The notes under the pieces were generated by a model that worked only from the letters and a program-made list of their open reading frames with translations, had not been told where the DNA came from and did no database searches. Positions 1-8,212 of a stretch of DNA of 64,000 bases are shown one piece after another. The DNA is from an uncultured Prevotellaceae bacterium (GTDB lineage: Bacteria; Bacteroidota; Bacteroidia; Bacteroidales; Bacteroidaceae): contig ONDM01000007.1 of assembly GCA_900316585.1 (NCBI GenBank), positions 1 to 64,000 on the forward strand, written 5' to 3'. Each line of letters opens with the position of its first letter. Position 1 is the first letter of the stretch. Made by a program: the position numbers and the translations under genes.

Positions 1-366
1 GAACTTCGCTTCAACTATAACACCATCTATGTGTTGAACAGTATCGAGGACTACTACACCTCTAAAGAAGTAGAGCCCTTAGTGATTAACCAGGGCTTCC
101 GTTCCTACCAAGTCATGTTAGCGATGGAGAGGGCAGGGCTGAACCCCAGTAAAACCTCGAACCACATGAAAGGCTGTGCTGTGGATATTCGCTGTGCAGG
201 CGTGGAGCAAGCCCTCCGCTACATGACCATTCTGATAGACATTGCCGACCAGAAAAAGCAAGAGTTTGATGAACTCATCCTTGAACGACGAGGCACCATC
301 TATTGGTTGCACTTTGCAGCGAGACCGAAGGATAATCGCAGGAAGATTGGGTTTATATTGAAGTAA
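1..366 (+). CDS. Peptidase M15-like protein, 5' end outside window
   Basis: The frame is open from the first base, so this is the C-terminal 121 residues of a longer protein. A GTG at 31 is an internal codon rather than a convincing start. It carries the M15A zinc-site pattern S-x-H-x-x-G-x-A-x-D (SNHMKGCAVDI) and a later W-L-H-F that supplies the second histidine ligand. M15A members are D-Ala-D-Ala carboxypeptidases or phage-type endolysins that cut peptidoglycan peptides; short Bacteroidetes members are often prophage or conjugative-element lysis enzymes. No phage genes lie to the right, so an element could only extend leftward out of view. A hairpin terminator follows directly. Confidence 0.8.
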   Translation, partial: ELRFNYNTIYVLNSIEDYYTSKEVEPLVINQGFRSYQVMLAMERAGLNPSKTSNHMKGCAVDIRCAGVEQALRYMTILIDIADQKKQEFDELILERRGTIYWLHFAARPKDNRRKIGFILK

Positions 367-369
367 ATG

Positions 370-403
370 AAAGACAGCTGTCATCTCGACAGCTGCCTTT
401 TTT
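370..403 (+). terminator. Intrinsic terminator of the M15 gene
   Basis: Arms 370-382 and 388-400 form a 13-bp stem with one A-C mismatch and a 5-nt loop, followed by a T run. It begins three bases after the stop codon. Confidence 0.75.
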
Positions 404-563
404 CATTCATAACAATGTACCAACAATAATTGGAACGATGCAAAGATACAATATTATGCGGTTCAAACATTTAGTGCCGTTTGGCAGGCTTACATCGGAT
501 TTGCTAACCTTCACTTAAAGAGGTAAAACATGAAATAACATATGGAAACTTTGTTAGTGATAT

Positions 564-1793
564 TCAGTTTACTATGTGAATCAAATAATTAGCTGCATTA
601 TACGTACCGCTTTCTTTTTGAAGTAGCCCAGCCATTCTTTCTACGTTATGAAGCAGTTGATTATGTTTGATATGAATAGTTGCTGTAGAGCAACCAATCT
701 GTTCATAACGCTTTGCCCAGAATGGTTGATCGGCTGAGATAGGTATCGGTATTAAGGGTACACCACATTGCAGAGCTGTAGAACCCGTGCCGATGCCTCC
801 ATGAAACATTACTCCTTTCACCCTAGGGAACAGGGAAAAGTAAGGAGCCTCTTGCATGAAGAGCACATTAGATTTAACAAACTCAGTAGGTTGTTTCCCA
901 CCTAAATAACGTTCCATTCTTCCAATACAAATAGCACGGTTGTTTGTCTTCTCCAAAGCTGCACATAATTTATGAAAAACATCAGACTGTTGTGGGATCT
1001 CCACACTTCCGAAAGTAACCAACACAGGCTTCTCACTTTCTTTCAGAAAATCTTCAGTGATGTTGTTAAGTTTTTCTTCTTGCTGCAAGAAACAAAAACC
1101 CGATAGCTCAACATGTCCTTTCCAGCTCTGGACCGTTTCAAACAGCAACTTACTAAACGGATAGAGTATGGGTATTTCCTTCCCTCTCCTAAATCGGGCA
1201 TAAACACCTGCTTTTCTTGAAGGAAGTTGAAGGTCTGTCTTGCGGAAATTATTCACCTCCTGGATATAAGATCCTTCAGCCCAATTGTTCACTTTGTAGG
1301 ATAGTCTATTAAGCCAATGACCTAATGACCGTGTAGTTAGTCCTAAATTGGGAAACTCCTTAACAGGATAGATGATGGGCACAGCAGGCATTACTACACA
1401 TGGAATACCTAACTGTTCTGCCATATCAACAGCTCCAAACACCTTAGGATGATAGATGATGATATCGGCATCTTTTGCTGCTTCATAGCATTGGCTTAGT
1501 GAAGTCCTGAATCGGGGCAAGATATAATATATTAATAAGCGGCGTGCCAATGACATGTTCTTCATGGGTGCTTGGAAAACACGTTTTCCCTCAGAGGAGT
1601 CAGCCAGCTCCATCAGGTCAAGGGCCGTTTCCTGAAAGATAATGCCTTGATCCTCTATCATCTTCTTGAAACGTCCTCCTGTACAGAGTGTTGCCCGATG
1701 TCCCATTTTTACTAATTGAGCTGCAACAGCTACCATAGGTTGAACATCGCCCCTACTACCAAATACCATGAAACAGAAATGTGCCATAAGCAT
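564..1793 (-). CDS. GT1-type (UDP-glycosyltransferase/sterol glucosyltransferase-like) glycosyltransferase
   Basis: 409 aa. The N terminus has the GSRGDVQP motif (about residues 12-19) typical of the GT28/GT1 N-terminal Rossmann domain of macrolide and sterol glycosyltransferases. The C-terminal half has HGGIGTG followed by a GVPLIPIPISADQP-type stretch, the nucleotide-sugar site of this family. It probably transfers a sugar from a nucleotide donor to a small or lipid acceptor; the acceptor cannot be read from sequence. The start overlaps the end of the upstream fucosidase frame by 64 nt, and an ATG at 1787 is an alternative. Base composition is visibly more AT-rich than the fucosidase, suggesting a different origin. 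Confidence 0.8.
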   Translation of the reverse strand: MLMAHFCFMVFGSRGDVQPMVAVAAQLVKMGHRATLCTGGRFKKMIEDQGIIFQETALDLMELADSSEGKRVFQAPMKNMSLARRLLIYYILPRFRTSLSQCYEAAKDADIIIYHPKVFGAVDMAEQLGIPCVVMPAVPIIYPVKEFPNLGLTTRSLGHWLNRLSYKVNNWAEGSYIQEVNNFRKTDLQLPSRKAGVYARFRRGKEIPILYPFSKLLFETVQSWKGHVELSGFCFLQQEEKLNNITEDFLKESEKPVLVTFGSVEIPQQSDVFHKLCAALEKTNNRAICIGRMERYLGGKQPTEFVKSNVLFMQEAPYFSLFPRVKGVMFHGGIGTGSTALQCGVPLIPIPISADQPFWAKRYEQIGCSTATIHIKHNQLLHNVERMAGLLQKESGTYNAANYLIHIVN

Positions 1794-3178
1794 TTTTGCT
1801 TTACCTGGAACATGAGGGCCAGGGATTCATCGGGGGTTCCCTTCGGAACGGTCACGGTAACCTGGTCTCCCTTCACGGTGTACTTTACTGTCTTGCCGGT
1901 GCCGAGTAGCTTCATCTTTCCTTTTGGCAGGTTTCCATGCCATGTTAGGGTGGCAGGCAGGGTTTCCTTTTCTGGCAGGGCATAGATGGCATAGAGGGTC
2001 TTCTTATCCTTGCTGGCGGTGAACCAGGTGTTCCCGTCGTGGTAGATTTTAGCATTCCGGGTGCCGTAGATGGCTCTGCCGTTGGCTTTCAGCCACCGTC
2101 CTGCCTCTTCCAGAATCTGCACTTCCCGCTCTTCAATGATGCCTTGTGCGGTAGGGCCTACGCCCAGGAGGAAGCAGCCTCCCTTGGCTGTGATTTCTGC
2201 CAGGGTGTTGATAATCCAGCGGGCCGACTTATACGGGGCATTGGGAACCCATCCCCAGTCCCAGCTCAGGGTAAGGCAGCTTTCCCAAGGGTAGTCCAGC
2301 TGTGTCTCTGGTATGCCTCGCTCCGGAGTCTGGTAGTTCTCGTTTTGGTCGTGGTTGGCACGGTTCACGGCTATGAGTCCGGGCTGTTTCTGCCGGGCTT
2401 TCTTCAGCACCCCGTCCAGGTCGATGTCTTTCCCGGTGACCCAGCCTCCGTCCAGCCAAAGGATGTCGAAACGACCGTAGTCGGTCATGAGCTCATCCAG
2501 CTGGTTCTGGGTGAAGGTCACGTAGTTCTGCCACCATTCCGGGTGTCGCTCTTTCAGGTAGTTCTGATGGCGGTTCGGGGTGGCATAGTTGGGGTTCCAG
2601 TACCACTCAGTGTGCCAGTCGGGCTTGGAGAAGTAGCAGCCTATCATGAAGTTCTTGGCGCGGAAGGCGTCCCACACGTATTTGGCAGCATTGGCCCGTG
2701 GGTTATCCCGGAAGGGTCCCTTGGCAATGCTGAAATCGGTGTATTTGGAGTCGTACAGGCAGAACCCGTCGTGGTGCTTGGAGGTGAAGATCATGTACTT
2801 CATACCGGTCTTCTCCATCACGTCGGCCCACTGTTCGGGGTTGAACCGGGTGGGGACCAGCTTGTCCTGCAGGCCGAAGTACCATTTCTTGTACTCGTCG
2901 TAGGGCAGGGGTTCCTTGCGGGAAATCCAGTCCACGTCTTCCGAGCAGATGGACCAGGATTCCACTATGCCGGGCACGCTGTAGAGTCCCCAGTGGAAGA
3001 GGACGCCGAATTTCAGGTCTTGCCACTGGTCCAGTTTCTCCAGTACCTGCTGGTCGGTGGGCCAGATGTAGTCGTTGGCTTTAGACTGCTCATGGACGAA
3101 GCCTTGCACCTGTTCATCCTGTGCCAGTGCGGGTAGGGTGAGGGCAAGGCAGCAGAGTGCTGCTAGTAGTTTCTTCAT
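1730..3178 (-). CDS. Alpha-L-fucosidase, GH29, exported
   Basis: 482 aa with a signal peptide (residues 1-20, cleavage near ALA-Q). GH29 landmarks are FHWG (61-64), SKHHDGF (133-139), the WLDGG segment with the predicted nucleophile Asp243, and WESC (298-301), whose Glu lies in the acid/base region. It removes terminal alpha-L-fucose from glycans in the periplasm or at the surface. The domain and a C-terminal beta section end normally near residue 460 (LALMFQVK). A further 22 residues, rich in Trp, Cys and Phe, are encoded inside the next gene, as if the native stop had been lost. It lies 10 bp downstream of the TerB-like gene. Confidence 0.92.
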   Translation of the reverse strand: MKKLLAALCCLALTLPALAQDEQVQGFVHEQSKANDYIWPTDQQVLEKLDQWQDLKFGVLFHWGLYSVPGIVESWSICSEDVDWISRKEPLPYDEYKKWYFGLQDKLVPTRFNPEQWADVMEKTGMKYMIFTSKHHDGFCLYDSKYTDFSIAKGPFRDNPRANAAKYVWDAFRAKNFMIGCYFSKPDWHTEWYWNPNYATPNRHQNYLKERHPEWWQNYVTFTQNQLDELMTDYGRFDILWLDGGWVTGKDIDLDGVLKKARQKQPGLIAVNRANHDQNENYQTPERGIPETQLDYPWESCLTLSWDWGWVPNAPYKSARWIINTLAEITAKGGCFLLGVGPTAQGIIEEREVQILEEAGRWLKANGRAIYGTRNAKIYHDGNTWFTASKDKKTLYAIYALPEKETLPATLTWHGNLPKGKMKLLGTGKTVKYTVKGDQVTVTVPKGTPDESLALMFQVKQKCLWHISVSWYLVVGAMFNLW

Positions 3179-3188
3179 GTCTTAGGGG

Positions 3189-4556
3189 TTAAGGGTTCAG
3201 TAATTCGGAGTCTTTCACGTTCACCAGCTTACGGTCCTGCCAGACGAAGATTTGTGTGGTTTCCAGGGATACGGACAAGGCTTCATCGCCCCGTTCCTGG
3301 GGGAGGAAGGTTTCCTGGTCGGTAATCAGCTCGTTCTCCCGGATGGCTTTCTTCACCTTGGAGACGATGGGGTTCCTGATTTTCCAGTCGGTAATATCGG
3401 GGGCATTGTCCTTTCCGGTGAGCCTGCTGTAGATGGTGGCATATCGTTTTTGGATATAGTCCAGGTATTTCAGGTAGATTTTCCCCTCCAGGTTGAAGTT
3501 GATGCCTTTGGAGTCGTTCAGCGATTCTGCAGCCAGCAGCACATAGAAGGCAGCCTCCTTCGGGCCCATGTCGATGCGGTTCTCCGGTGAGTTGACGGAG
3601 AGGATATGGGCATGGGAGTAGGGCTGTATGATGAGGGCGTTGCGCAGTCCCCGGCGCAGGGTCACCATGTCAAAGAGTGTCTTGTAGAAGCCGGTATAGA
3701 TGAAGTCTTCCCCTTTGTCGATGGATTTCTGGATGGTGACCATCGGGCTGTTCTGGAGCGCGATGAAGCGGTCAATGAGGGTTTCCAGCTGCTCCATGAG
3801 GTCGTAGCTGGTGCGCAGGCAGAGGAAGTCGGCATGCCGGATGCCGCTCACGAAGCTGTTGCCTACCTTGATGAGGAAGATGGGTTCCGGTGCGTTGATT
3901 CTCACGCCGAACTTCTGGTAGAGCAGCTCGTTCTTGAAGTAGGCGGTGGAGAGGTTGTTCAGTGTCTCCTGCACCTGTATGGAATCCTGCTGGGAGAGCG
4001 AGGGTGCCAGGTAGCCGATGAGGTTCTGTACCAGCTTGGCATCGGTCTGCTGGTACTGCTGGGCTATCTTGGGGATATAGATGAAGTCGAAGCCTCCCAC
4101 GTGCAGGGCATCGGAGATGCGCCGGTAGTGTGTCTGGATAAAGTCGTTGGTGTCTGCATCGTACTGGTTTTCCAGGTAGATGACCTGGGAGTCTTCCAGC
4201 TCCAGTCCTTCGCAAGGGGAGGAGACCACGGTATGCTCCGGTTCTTCTTCTCCGCCCAGGCAATACTCTGCAGCAAGCAGGAGCAGGGCTTCTTCCTTGC
4301 AGCAGGAGCCGTCGGAGAGCGACAGGTTCTGCAGGTGGTGCAGGACTTCCCTGCGTAGTTTCGGCTTTTGCTGGGCCAGGGTGTGGAATGCCTCGCTGAG
4401 CGTCATGCCCAGGGTGGCAGCCCGGTCCATCAGGTTTATTTCATAGTCCTCACAGATTTTCTGCAGCTTTTCTGCCTCTTCCACCGTGATGACTCTATCT
4501 GCCTTCACCAGGGTGGAGCAGATCTTATAGAGACTTTGTCTGACAATATCTTTCAT
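3189..4556 (-). CDS. Unknown protein with TerB-like N-terminal helical region
   Basis: 455 aa, no signal peptide or membrane segment, so probably cytoplasmic. The first 100 residues are helical with two acidic loops (KADRVITVEEAEKL and LSDGSCCKEEALLLL) resembling the TerB fold; this is a weak, pattern-level resemblance. The rest (about 120-455) is a mixed alpha/beta region I do not recognise, with motifs such as GGFDFIYIPKIA and an Asp/Glu-rich C terminus. It sits between a GH3 gene 60 bp upstream and the fucosidase 10 bp downstream on the same strand. It probably shares the fucosidase transcript. Function unknown. Confidence 0.6.
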   Translation of the reverse strand: MKDIVRQSLYKICSTLVKADRVITVEEAEKLQKICEDYEINLMDRAATLGMTLSEAFHTLAQQKPKLRREVLHHLQNLSLSDGSCCKEEALLLLAAEYCLGGEEEPEHTVVSSPCEGLELEDSQVIYLENQYDADTNDFIQTHYRRISDALHVGGFDFIYIPKIAQQYQQTDAKLVQNLIGYLAPSLSQQDSIQVQETLNNLSTAYFKNELLYQKFGVRINAPEPIFLIKVGNSFVSGIRHADFLCLRTSYDLMEQLETLIDRFIALQNSPMVTIQKSIDKGEDFIYTGFYKTLFDMVTLRRGLRNALIIQPYSHAHILSVNSPENRIDMGPKEAAFYVLLAAESLNDSKGINFNLEGKIYLKYLDYIQKRYATIYSRLTGKDNAPDITDWKIRNPIVSKVKKAIRENELITDQETFLPQERGDEALSVSLETTQIFVWQDRKLVNVKDSELLNP

Positions 4557-4569
4557 AGCGGTTGTAAAG

Positions 4570-4597
4570 AAAGGCTGCGCCCTGAAGCGCAGCCTTT
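4570..4597 (-). terminator. Hairpin terminator after GH3 gene 1
   Basis: A perfect 11-bp inverted repeat (4570-4580 with 4587-4597) and 6-nt loop lie 20 bases past the GH3 stop on the minus strand, followed by a T-rich tract. It may only attenuate, because the next gene starts 14 nt further on and no separate promoter is evident. Confidence 0.7.
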
Positions 4598-4616
4598 TAA
4601 GGGTTTAGGGATAGGA

Positions 4617-6974
4617 TTAATCCAATGGCATACTTGGCTTGAGAACGTTGTTCACCTTCTCAGAGAATGGCTTAGCCAGACGGAAGGTACCGGTAGCACG
4701 GATATCTTCGCAGCTTGCACCGAACTTAACGGTGTAGTTGCCTACTGGGGATTCCCAGCACTGGGTAGCCTCGTTGAAGGATGCCAGCTCATAGGCAGTA
4801 ACGTTCATGGTCAGAGTCTGGCTCTCACCTGGCTTCAGCTCACGGGTCTTGGCAAATGCCTTCAGTTCCTGTGCTGGCTTCTCCAGGCCGCCTGCAGGAG
4901 CAGAAACGTAGAGCTGGACAGCTTCCTTACCTGCCACCTTACCGGTGTTGGTTACCTTGATGGAAGCGGTGAAACCGTCCTTGGTAGCCTTCACTACTGG
5001 AGTGCTGTAAGCGAAGGTGGTGTAGCTCATACCGTAACCGAATGGGTAGGAAACTTCCTTGCCTACGGTGTTGAAATAGCGGTAGCCTACGTTGATGCCT
5101 TCCTTGTGCTTGGTGTAGTCGGTGAATTCTCTTGGGCCGTTGCCTCTGAAGAATGACATCATGCCACCACCTGCTGATTCAGCACCTGGGAAGTTAGCGG
5201 TAGAAGGAACATCCCAGAGGTTCACTGGCCAAGTCATGGTGAGCTTACCGGATGGGTTAGCCTTACCTGTCAGTACATCAGCTACGGAGTTACCACCTTC
5301 CTGTCCTGGCTGCCAAGCCAAGAGGATAGCATCAGGCATACCCTTCCAGGAAGCAGTCTCCATCACGTTACCCATGTTCAGGATGACAACTACCTTCTTG
5401 CCTGCCTTGTGGAAGGCGTCGGATACGTTGGTCAGCAGGGTACGCTCAGCTTCGGTCATGTTGAAGTCGTCGGTTTCCTGACGGTCACGGCCTTCACCAG
5501 CCTGACGGCCGATGGTTACGAATGCGATATCGCTGGCATTGGCAATGTTCTCCAGAGCAGTCTTCTCAATCTCTGGCTCTTGCTTGTACTGTGGCTGTGA
5601 ATACAGGTAGCTCTTGAACATTTCTGGGAAGCCTGCAGGAGCAGTAGCGCCGGCACGTGCATGCTGGTAGTTCATGTAGTTGGTATAGATGGCTGCCAGG
5701 TCCTTGTTTACCTCGAAGCCTGCGTTGGTCAAGCCTTCCATCATACTTACGGTGTAAGCCTTGTTCACGTCGCCTGAGCCGGTACCACCTGCGATGAAAT
5801 CATAGGAAGTGAGGCCGAATACGGAAACTTTCTTCACGTCCTTGCTCAGTGGCAGGGTCTGGCCCTCGTTCTTCAGCAGTACCATACCTTCGGTAGCACT
5901 CTGACGGGTTACGGCAGCGTGTGCCTTCAGGTCTGGCTTGTCGGAATACTTGTAGCCTTTGTAGCGTGGAGTCTTGACAATGTACTCCAGGATACGCTTC
6001 ACGCAGATGTCCACATCAGATTCCTTCAGCTCACCGCTCTTTACCTTAGCGATGATCTCGTCAATCTGTACCTGTGCACCTGGTTCCATCAGGTCGTTAC
6101 CTGCAGCTACCTGAGCAGCAGTGTTACGCTGGCCTGTCCAGTCGGTCATGACGATACCGTCGAAGCCCCACTCATCGCGAAGCACGGTAGTAAGGAGCTC
6201 ATAGCTCTCCTGGGTGAACGGACCGTTCAGCTTGTTGTAGGAAGACATCACTGTCCAAGGGCTAGACTCCTTGACAGCAATCTCGAAGCCCTTGAGGTAG
6301 AGCTCACGGAGGGCACGCTGAGAGATGACATCATCTACTCCTGTACGGTTGGTCTCCTGGGAGTTTCCGGCATAGTGCTTGATGGAAGTACCTACGCCCT
6401 GGCTCTGGATACCGCGTACATAAGCGGCAGCAATCTTACCGGTTACCACTGGGTCTTCTGAATAGTACTCGAAGTTACGACCGCAGAGTGGGGAGCGGTG
6501 CAGGTTCATACCGGGTGCGAGCAGTACGTCGCAACCATACTCCAGCACCTCGTTACCGATGGACTTACCTACTTCTTCCACCAGTTCCTGGTTCCAGGTA
6601 CATGCCAGGGCAGTTCCTACTGGGAAACCGGTAGCATAGAAGGTGTCGGTAGTTCCCTGGCGGGTAGGGTTAATACGTACTCCGGCAGGGCCGTCGGTCA
6701 GGACTGTAGCAGGAATGCCCAGACGAGGGATGGCGCGGGTGGTACCTGCAGCACCTGGAACAAGGTCGGAGTGCATACCAATCATGTCGTCGGCAGCACT
6801 GTTCTCGCCTACGGATCCCTGACTGCTCTTACCTACCAGCAACTGAGCCTTCTCTTCCAAGGTCATGGCCTTCAGAATCTGGTCCACATTGTCGGGCTGC
6901 AATTTCAGCTGAGCCTGCATCTGTACAGTGCCCAACAGCAGCATTGCAGCAGCTGCTAAGAAACGAACTTTCAT
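4617..6974 (-). CDS. GH3 beta-glycosidase 1 (beta-glucosidase/xylosidase type), exported
   Basis: 785 aa. Signal peptide 1-21 ends at MQAQ. The GH3 N-terminal barrel runs from about 30 to 345 with DGPAGVR (94-100), KHYAGN (199-204) and the catalytic nucleophile Asp278 in VMTDW. The GH3 C-terminal alpha/beta domain and a fibronectin-III-like domain (last about 120 residues) follow. It hydrolyses non-reducing-end beta-glucosides or related glycosides outside the cytoplasm; exact specificity is not readable. It is one of four GH3 paralogues in the window. Its last about 115 codons are nearly identical at DNA level to those of the GH3 at 48270-50573. Confidence 0.93.
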   Translation of the reverse strand: MKVRFLAAAAMLLLGTVQMQAQLKLQPDNVDQILKAMTLEEKAQLLVGKSSQGSVGENSAADDMIGMHSDLVPGAAGTTRAIPRLGIPATVLTDGPAGVRINPTRQGTTDTFYATGFPVGTALACTWNQELVEEVGKSIGNEVLEYGCDVLLAPGMNLHRSPLCGRNFEYYSEDPVVTGKIAAAYVRGIQSQGVGTSIKHYAGNSQETNRTGVDDVISQRALRELYLKGFEIAVKESSPWTVMSSYNKLNGPFTQESYELLTTVLRDEWGFDGIVMTDWTGQRNTAAQVAAGNDLMEPGAQVQIDEIIAKVKSGELKESDVDICVKRILEYIVKTPRYKGYKYSDKPDLKAHAAVTRQSATEGMVLLKNEGQTLPLSKDVKKVSVFGLTSYDFIAGGTGSGDVNKAYTVSMMEGLTNAGFEVNKDLAAIYTNYMNYQHARAGATAPAGFPEMFKSYLYSQPQYKQEPEIEKTALENIANASDIAFVTIGRQAGEGRDRQETDDFNMTEAERTLLTNVSDAFHKAGKKVVVILNMGNVMETASWKGMPDAILLAWQPGQEGGNSVADVLTGKANPSGKLTMTWPVNLWDVPSTANFPGAESAGGGMMSFFRGNGPREFTDYTKHKEGINVGYRYFNTVGKEVSYPFGYGMSYTTFAYSTPVVKATKDGFTASIKVTNTGKVAGKEAVQLYVSAPAGGLEKPAQELKAFAKTRELKPGESQTLTMNVTAYELASFNEATQCWESPVGNYTVKFGASCEDIRATGTFRLAKPFSEKVNNVLKPSMPLD
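4656..5002 (-). repeat. 347-bp tract shared with GH3 gene 4 (inverted orientation)
   Basis: Reading both genes in sense, this stretch matches 50191-50537 with about 14 differences (about 96%). A 119-nt stretch in the catalytic part of the same pair differs at 22 sites (about 82%). The tract covers the fibronectin-III-like end of the protein. Confidence 0.9.
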
Positions 6975-7014
6975 TTGTAATACGGTTATAAGTGTTTGTA
7001 GTTTTTGATTGCTA

Positions 7015-7052
7015 CAAATATACGATTAAAAATTGAGGTAATGGCAAAAATA
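7015..7052 (-). promoter_or_regulatory. Candidate promoter(s) of GH3 gene 1
   Basis: Two minus-strand TAnnTTTG elements occur upstream of the GH3 start: TATATTTG (7015-7022) and TATTTTTG (7045-7052). Neither has a perfectly spaced TTTG partner, so which one is used is uncertain. Confidence 0.5.
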
Positions 7053-7110
7053 GGCTTTATTTGTGAGGAAATCCCATACAGTACGGTAAATACTGAAGAA
7101 CTGAAATGAC

Positions 7111-8025
7111 CTAGTGGGATATTTTTGCGGCCTTCAGGCTTTTCTTTTTGCCATTCCCTGCCACAATGAGGGTGACGGCGAAAAGCACCAGCACGATGCC
7201 CAGGGCAATGCGGGAGGTGAAGCCTTCATGGAAGACCAGCACACCGATGAAAAGGGCAGTGACGGGCTCCAAGGCTCCCAGGATGGAGGCATGGGTGGAG
7301 CCGATATGATGGATGCTCACTGCCATGAGAACCAGGGAAATGATGGTGGGGAACAGGGCCAGTCCGAAGGCACATCCCCACTGCAGGTAGCCGGTAGGAA
7401 GTTGCAGGTCAACGCCTCCTCTCAGCCTGACAATATAGACGAGAAGACCGAACAGCAGGGCATAGAACGTCAGTTCCAGGGAGGGGAATGTCTTCAGGAA
7501 CGACCGGTTCACTCCTACGATGTAGATGGCATAGCTCAGGGAAGAGAGGAACACCAGCAGACAGCCCACCAGGCTCACCATTCCTCCGCTACTGGTGCGG
7601 GTGAGCAGGGCAATGCCTGCAAAGGCCAGCAGGATACTGGTGGCGGTAATCCAGGAAACCCTCTCCTTGAAGAAGATGACCATGATGACGGCTGTGAGGA
7701 TGGGGTAGATGAACAGCAGGGTGCTGGCAATGCCCGCATCCATATAGTTGTAGGATTCGAACAGGGTAAGCGAAGAGAGGGAGAACAGGATGCCCATGGC
7801 AGCCAAGATAGGGATTTCCTTCCATTTCAGCCTAAAAGTGCATCCCTTCAGCTTCATGATGAACCCAATCATGATGAGGGCGAAGGAGTAACGGTAAAAC
7901 AACACAGAATCTGCCTTCATGCCTTCTGCATAGAGCGGGAGGGTGAACAAGGGGTTCAGTCCATAGCAGGCAGCAGCTAATGCTCCAGTAAAATATCCCT
8001 TGAAAAATCGGGTGTCGGTCTGCAT
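7111..8025 (-). CDS. EamA/DMT-family permease
   Basis: 304 aa with about ten hydrophobic helices arranged as two EamA repeats; the second begins near residue 150. The characteristic end-of-repeat motif is seen in STHASILGALEPVTALFIGVL. The C terminus is short and Lys-rich. DMT exporters move small metabolites across the inner membrane; the substrate cannot be told from sequence. A minus-strand TAACTTTG element (8051-8058) lies 26 bp upstream of the start. It stands alone between GH3 gene 1 and the divergent flavodoxin/ferredoxin gene. Confidence 0.85.
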   Translation of the reverse strand: MQTDTRFFKGYFTGALAAACYGLNPLFTLPLYAEGMKADSVLFYRYSFALIMIGFIMKLKGCTFRLKWKEIPILAAMGILFSLSSLTLFESYNYMDAGIASTLLFIYPILTAVIMVIFFKERVSWITATSILLAFAGIALLTRTSSGGMVSLVGCLLVFLSSLSYAIYIVGVNRSFLKTFPSLELTFYALLFGLLVYIVRLRGGVDLQLPTGYLQWGCAFGLALFPTIISLVLMAVSIHHIGSTHASILGALEPVTALFIGVLVFHEGFTSRIALGIVLVLFAVTLIVAGNGKKKSLKAAKISH

Positions 8026-8050
8026 TTGTTTGTCCGTTTAAAATCGGGCG

Positions 8051-8058
8051 CAAAGTTA
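8051..8058 (-). promoter_or_regulatory. -7 element of the EamA permease gene
   Basis: TAACTTTG on the minus strand, matching the Bacteroidetes TAnnTTTG consensus. No well-spaced TTTG element is visible. Confidence 0.55.
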
Positions 8059-8146
8059 CGCATTCTTCTGCTATTGAAGATGCATTTTCGGTATTTTTAT
8101 GCCAGATTTCAGCATTTTGTGAAACAATGGAGTGGAAGGGGCAGAT

Positions 8147-8154
8147 TATTTTTG
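8147..8154 (+). promoter_or_regulatory. -7 element of the flavodoxin/ferredoxin gene
   Basis: TATTTTTG lies 59 bp upstream of the start codon of the gene at 8213. Confidence 0.5.
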
Positions 8155-8212
8155 CAAAGGAAACAACGAACATCTCGTACGTAACAGAATATGAACCATA
8201 AAAATAGAAATT

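Noticed and set aside
1..366. Prophage at the left edge
   Set aside because: A single truncated M15 gene is not enough; nothing else phage-like is visible and the right neighbours are metabolic.
441..448. Minus-strand TATCTTTG between the M15 and glycosyltransferase genes
   Set aside because: It would drive transcription leftward across the M15 gene in antisense, where I see no gene. It may be a remnant or chance in AT-rich DNA.
2039..3136. Long open frame opposite the fucosidase
   Set aside because: It is an antisense shadow of a G+C-rich gene; the protein has no plausible domain, and the GH29 frame is certain.
3189..4556. Tellurite resistance role from the TerB-like region
   Set aside because: TerB-like folds occur in many proteins; no other ter genes are present and the resemblance is limited to the first about 100 residues.
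7114..7980. Long open frame opposite the EamA permease
   Set aside because: The predicted product is a Gln/Gly/Asp-rich artefact; the membrane-protein frame on the other strand is clear.
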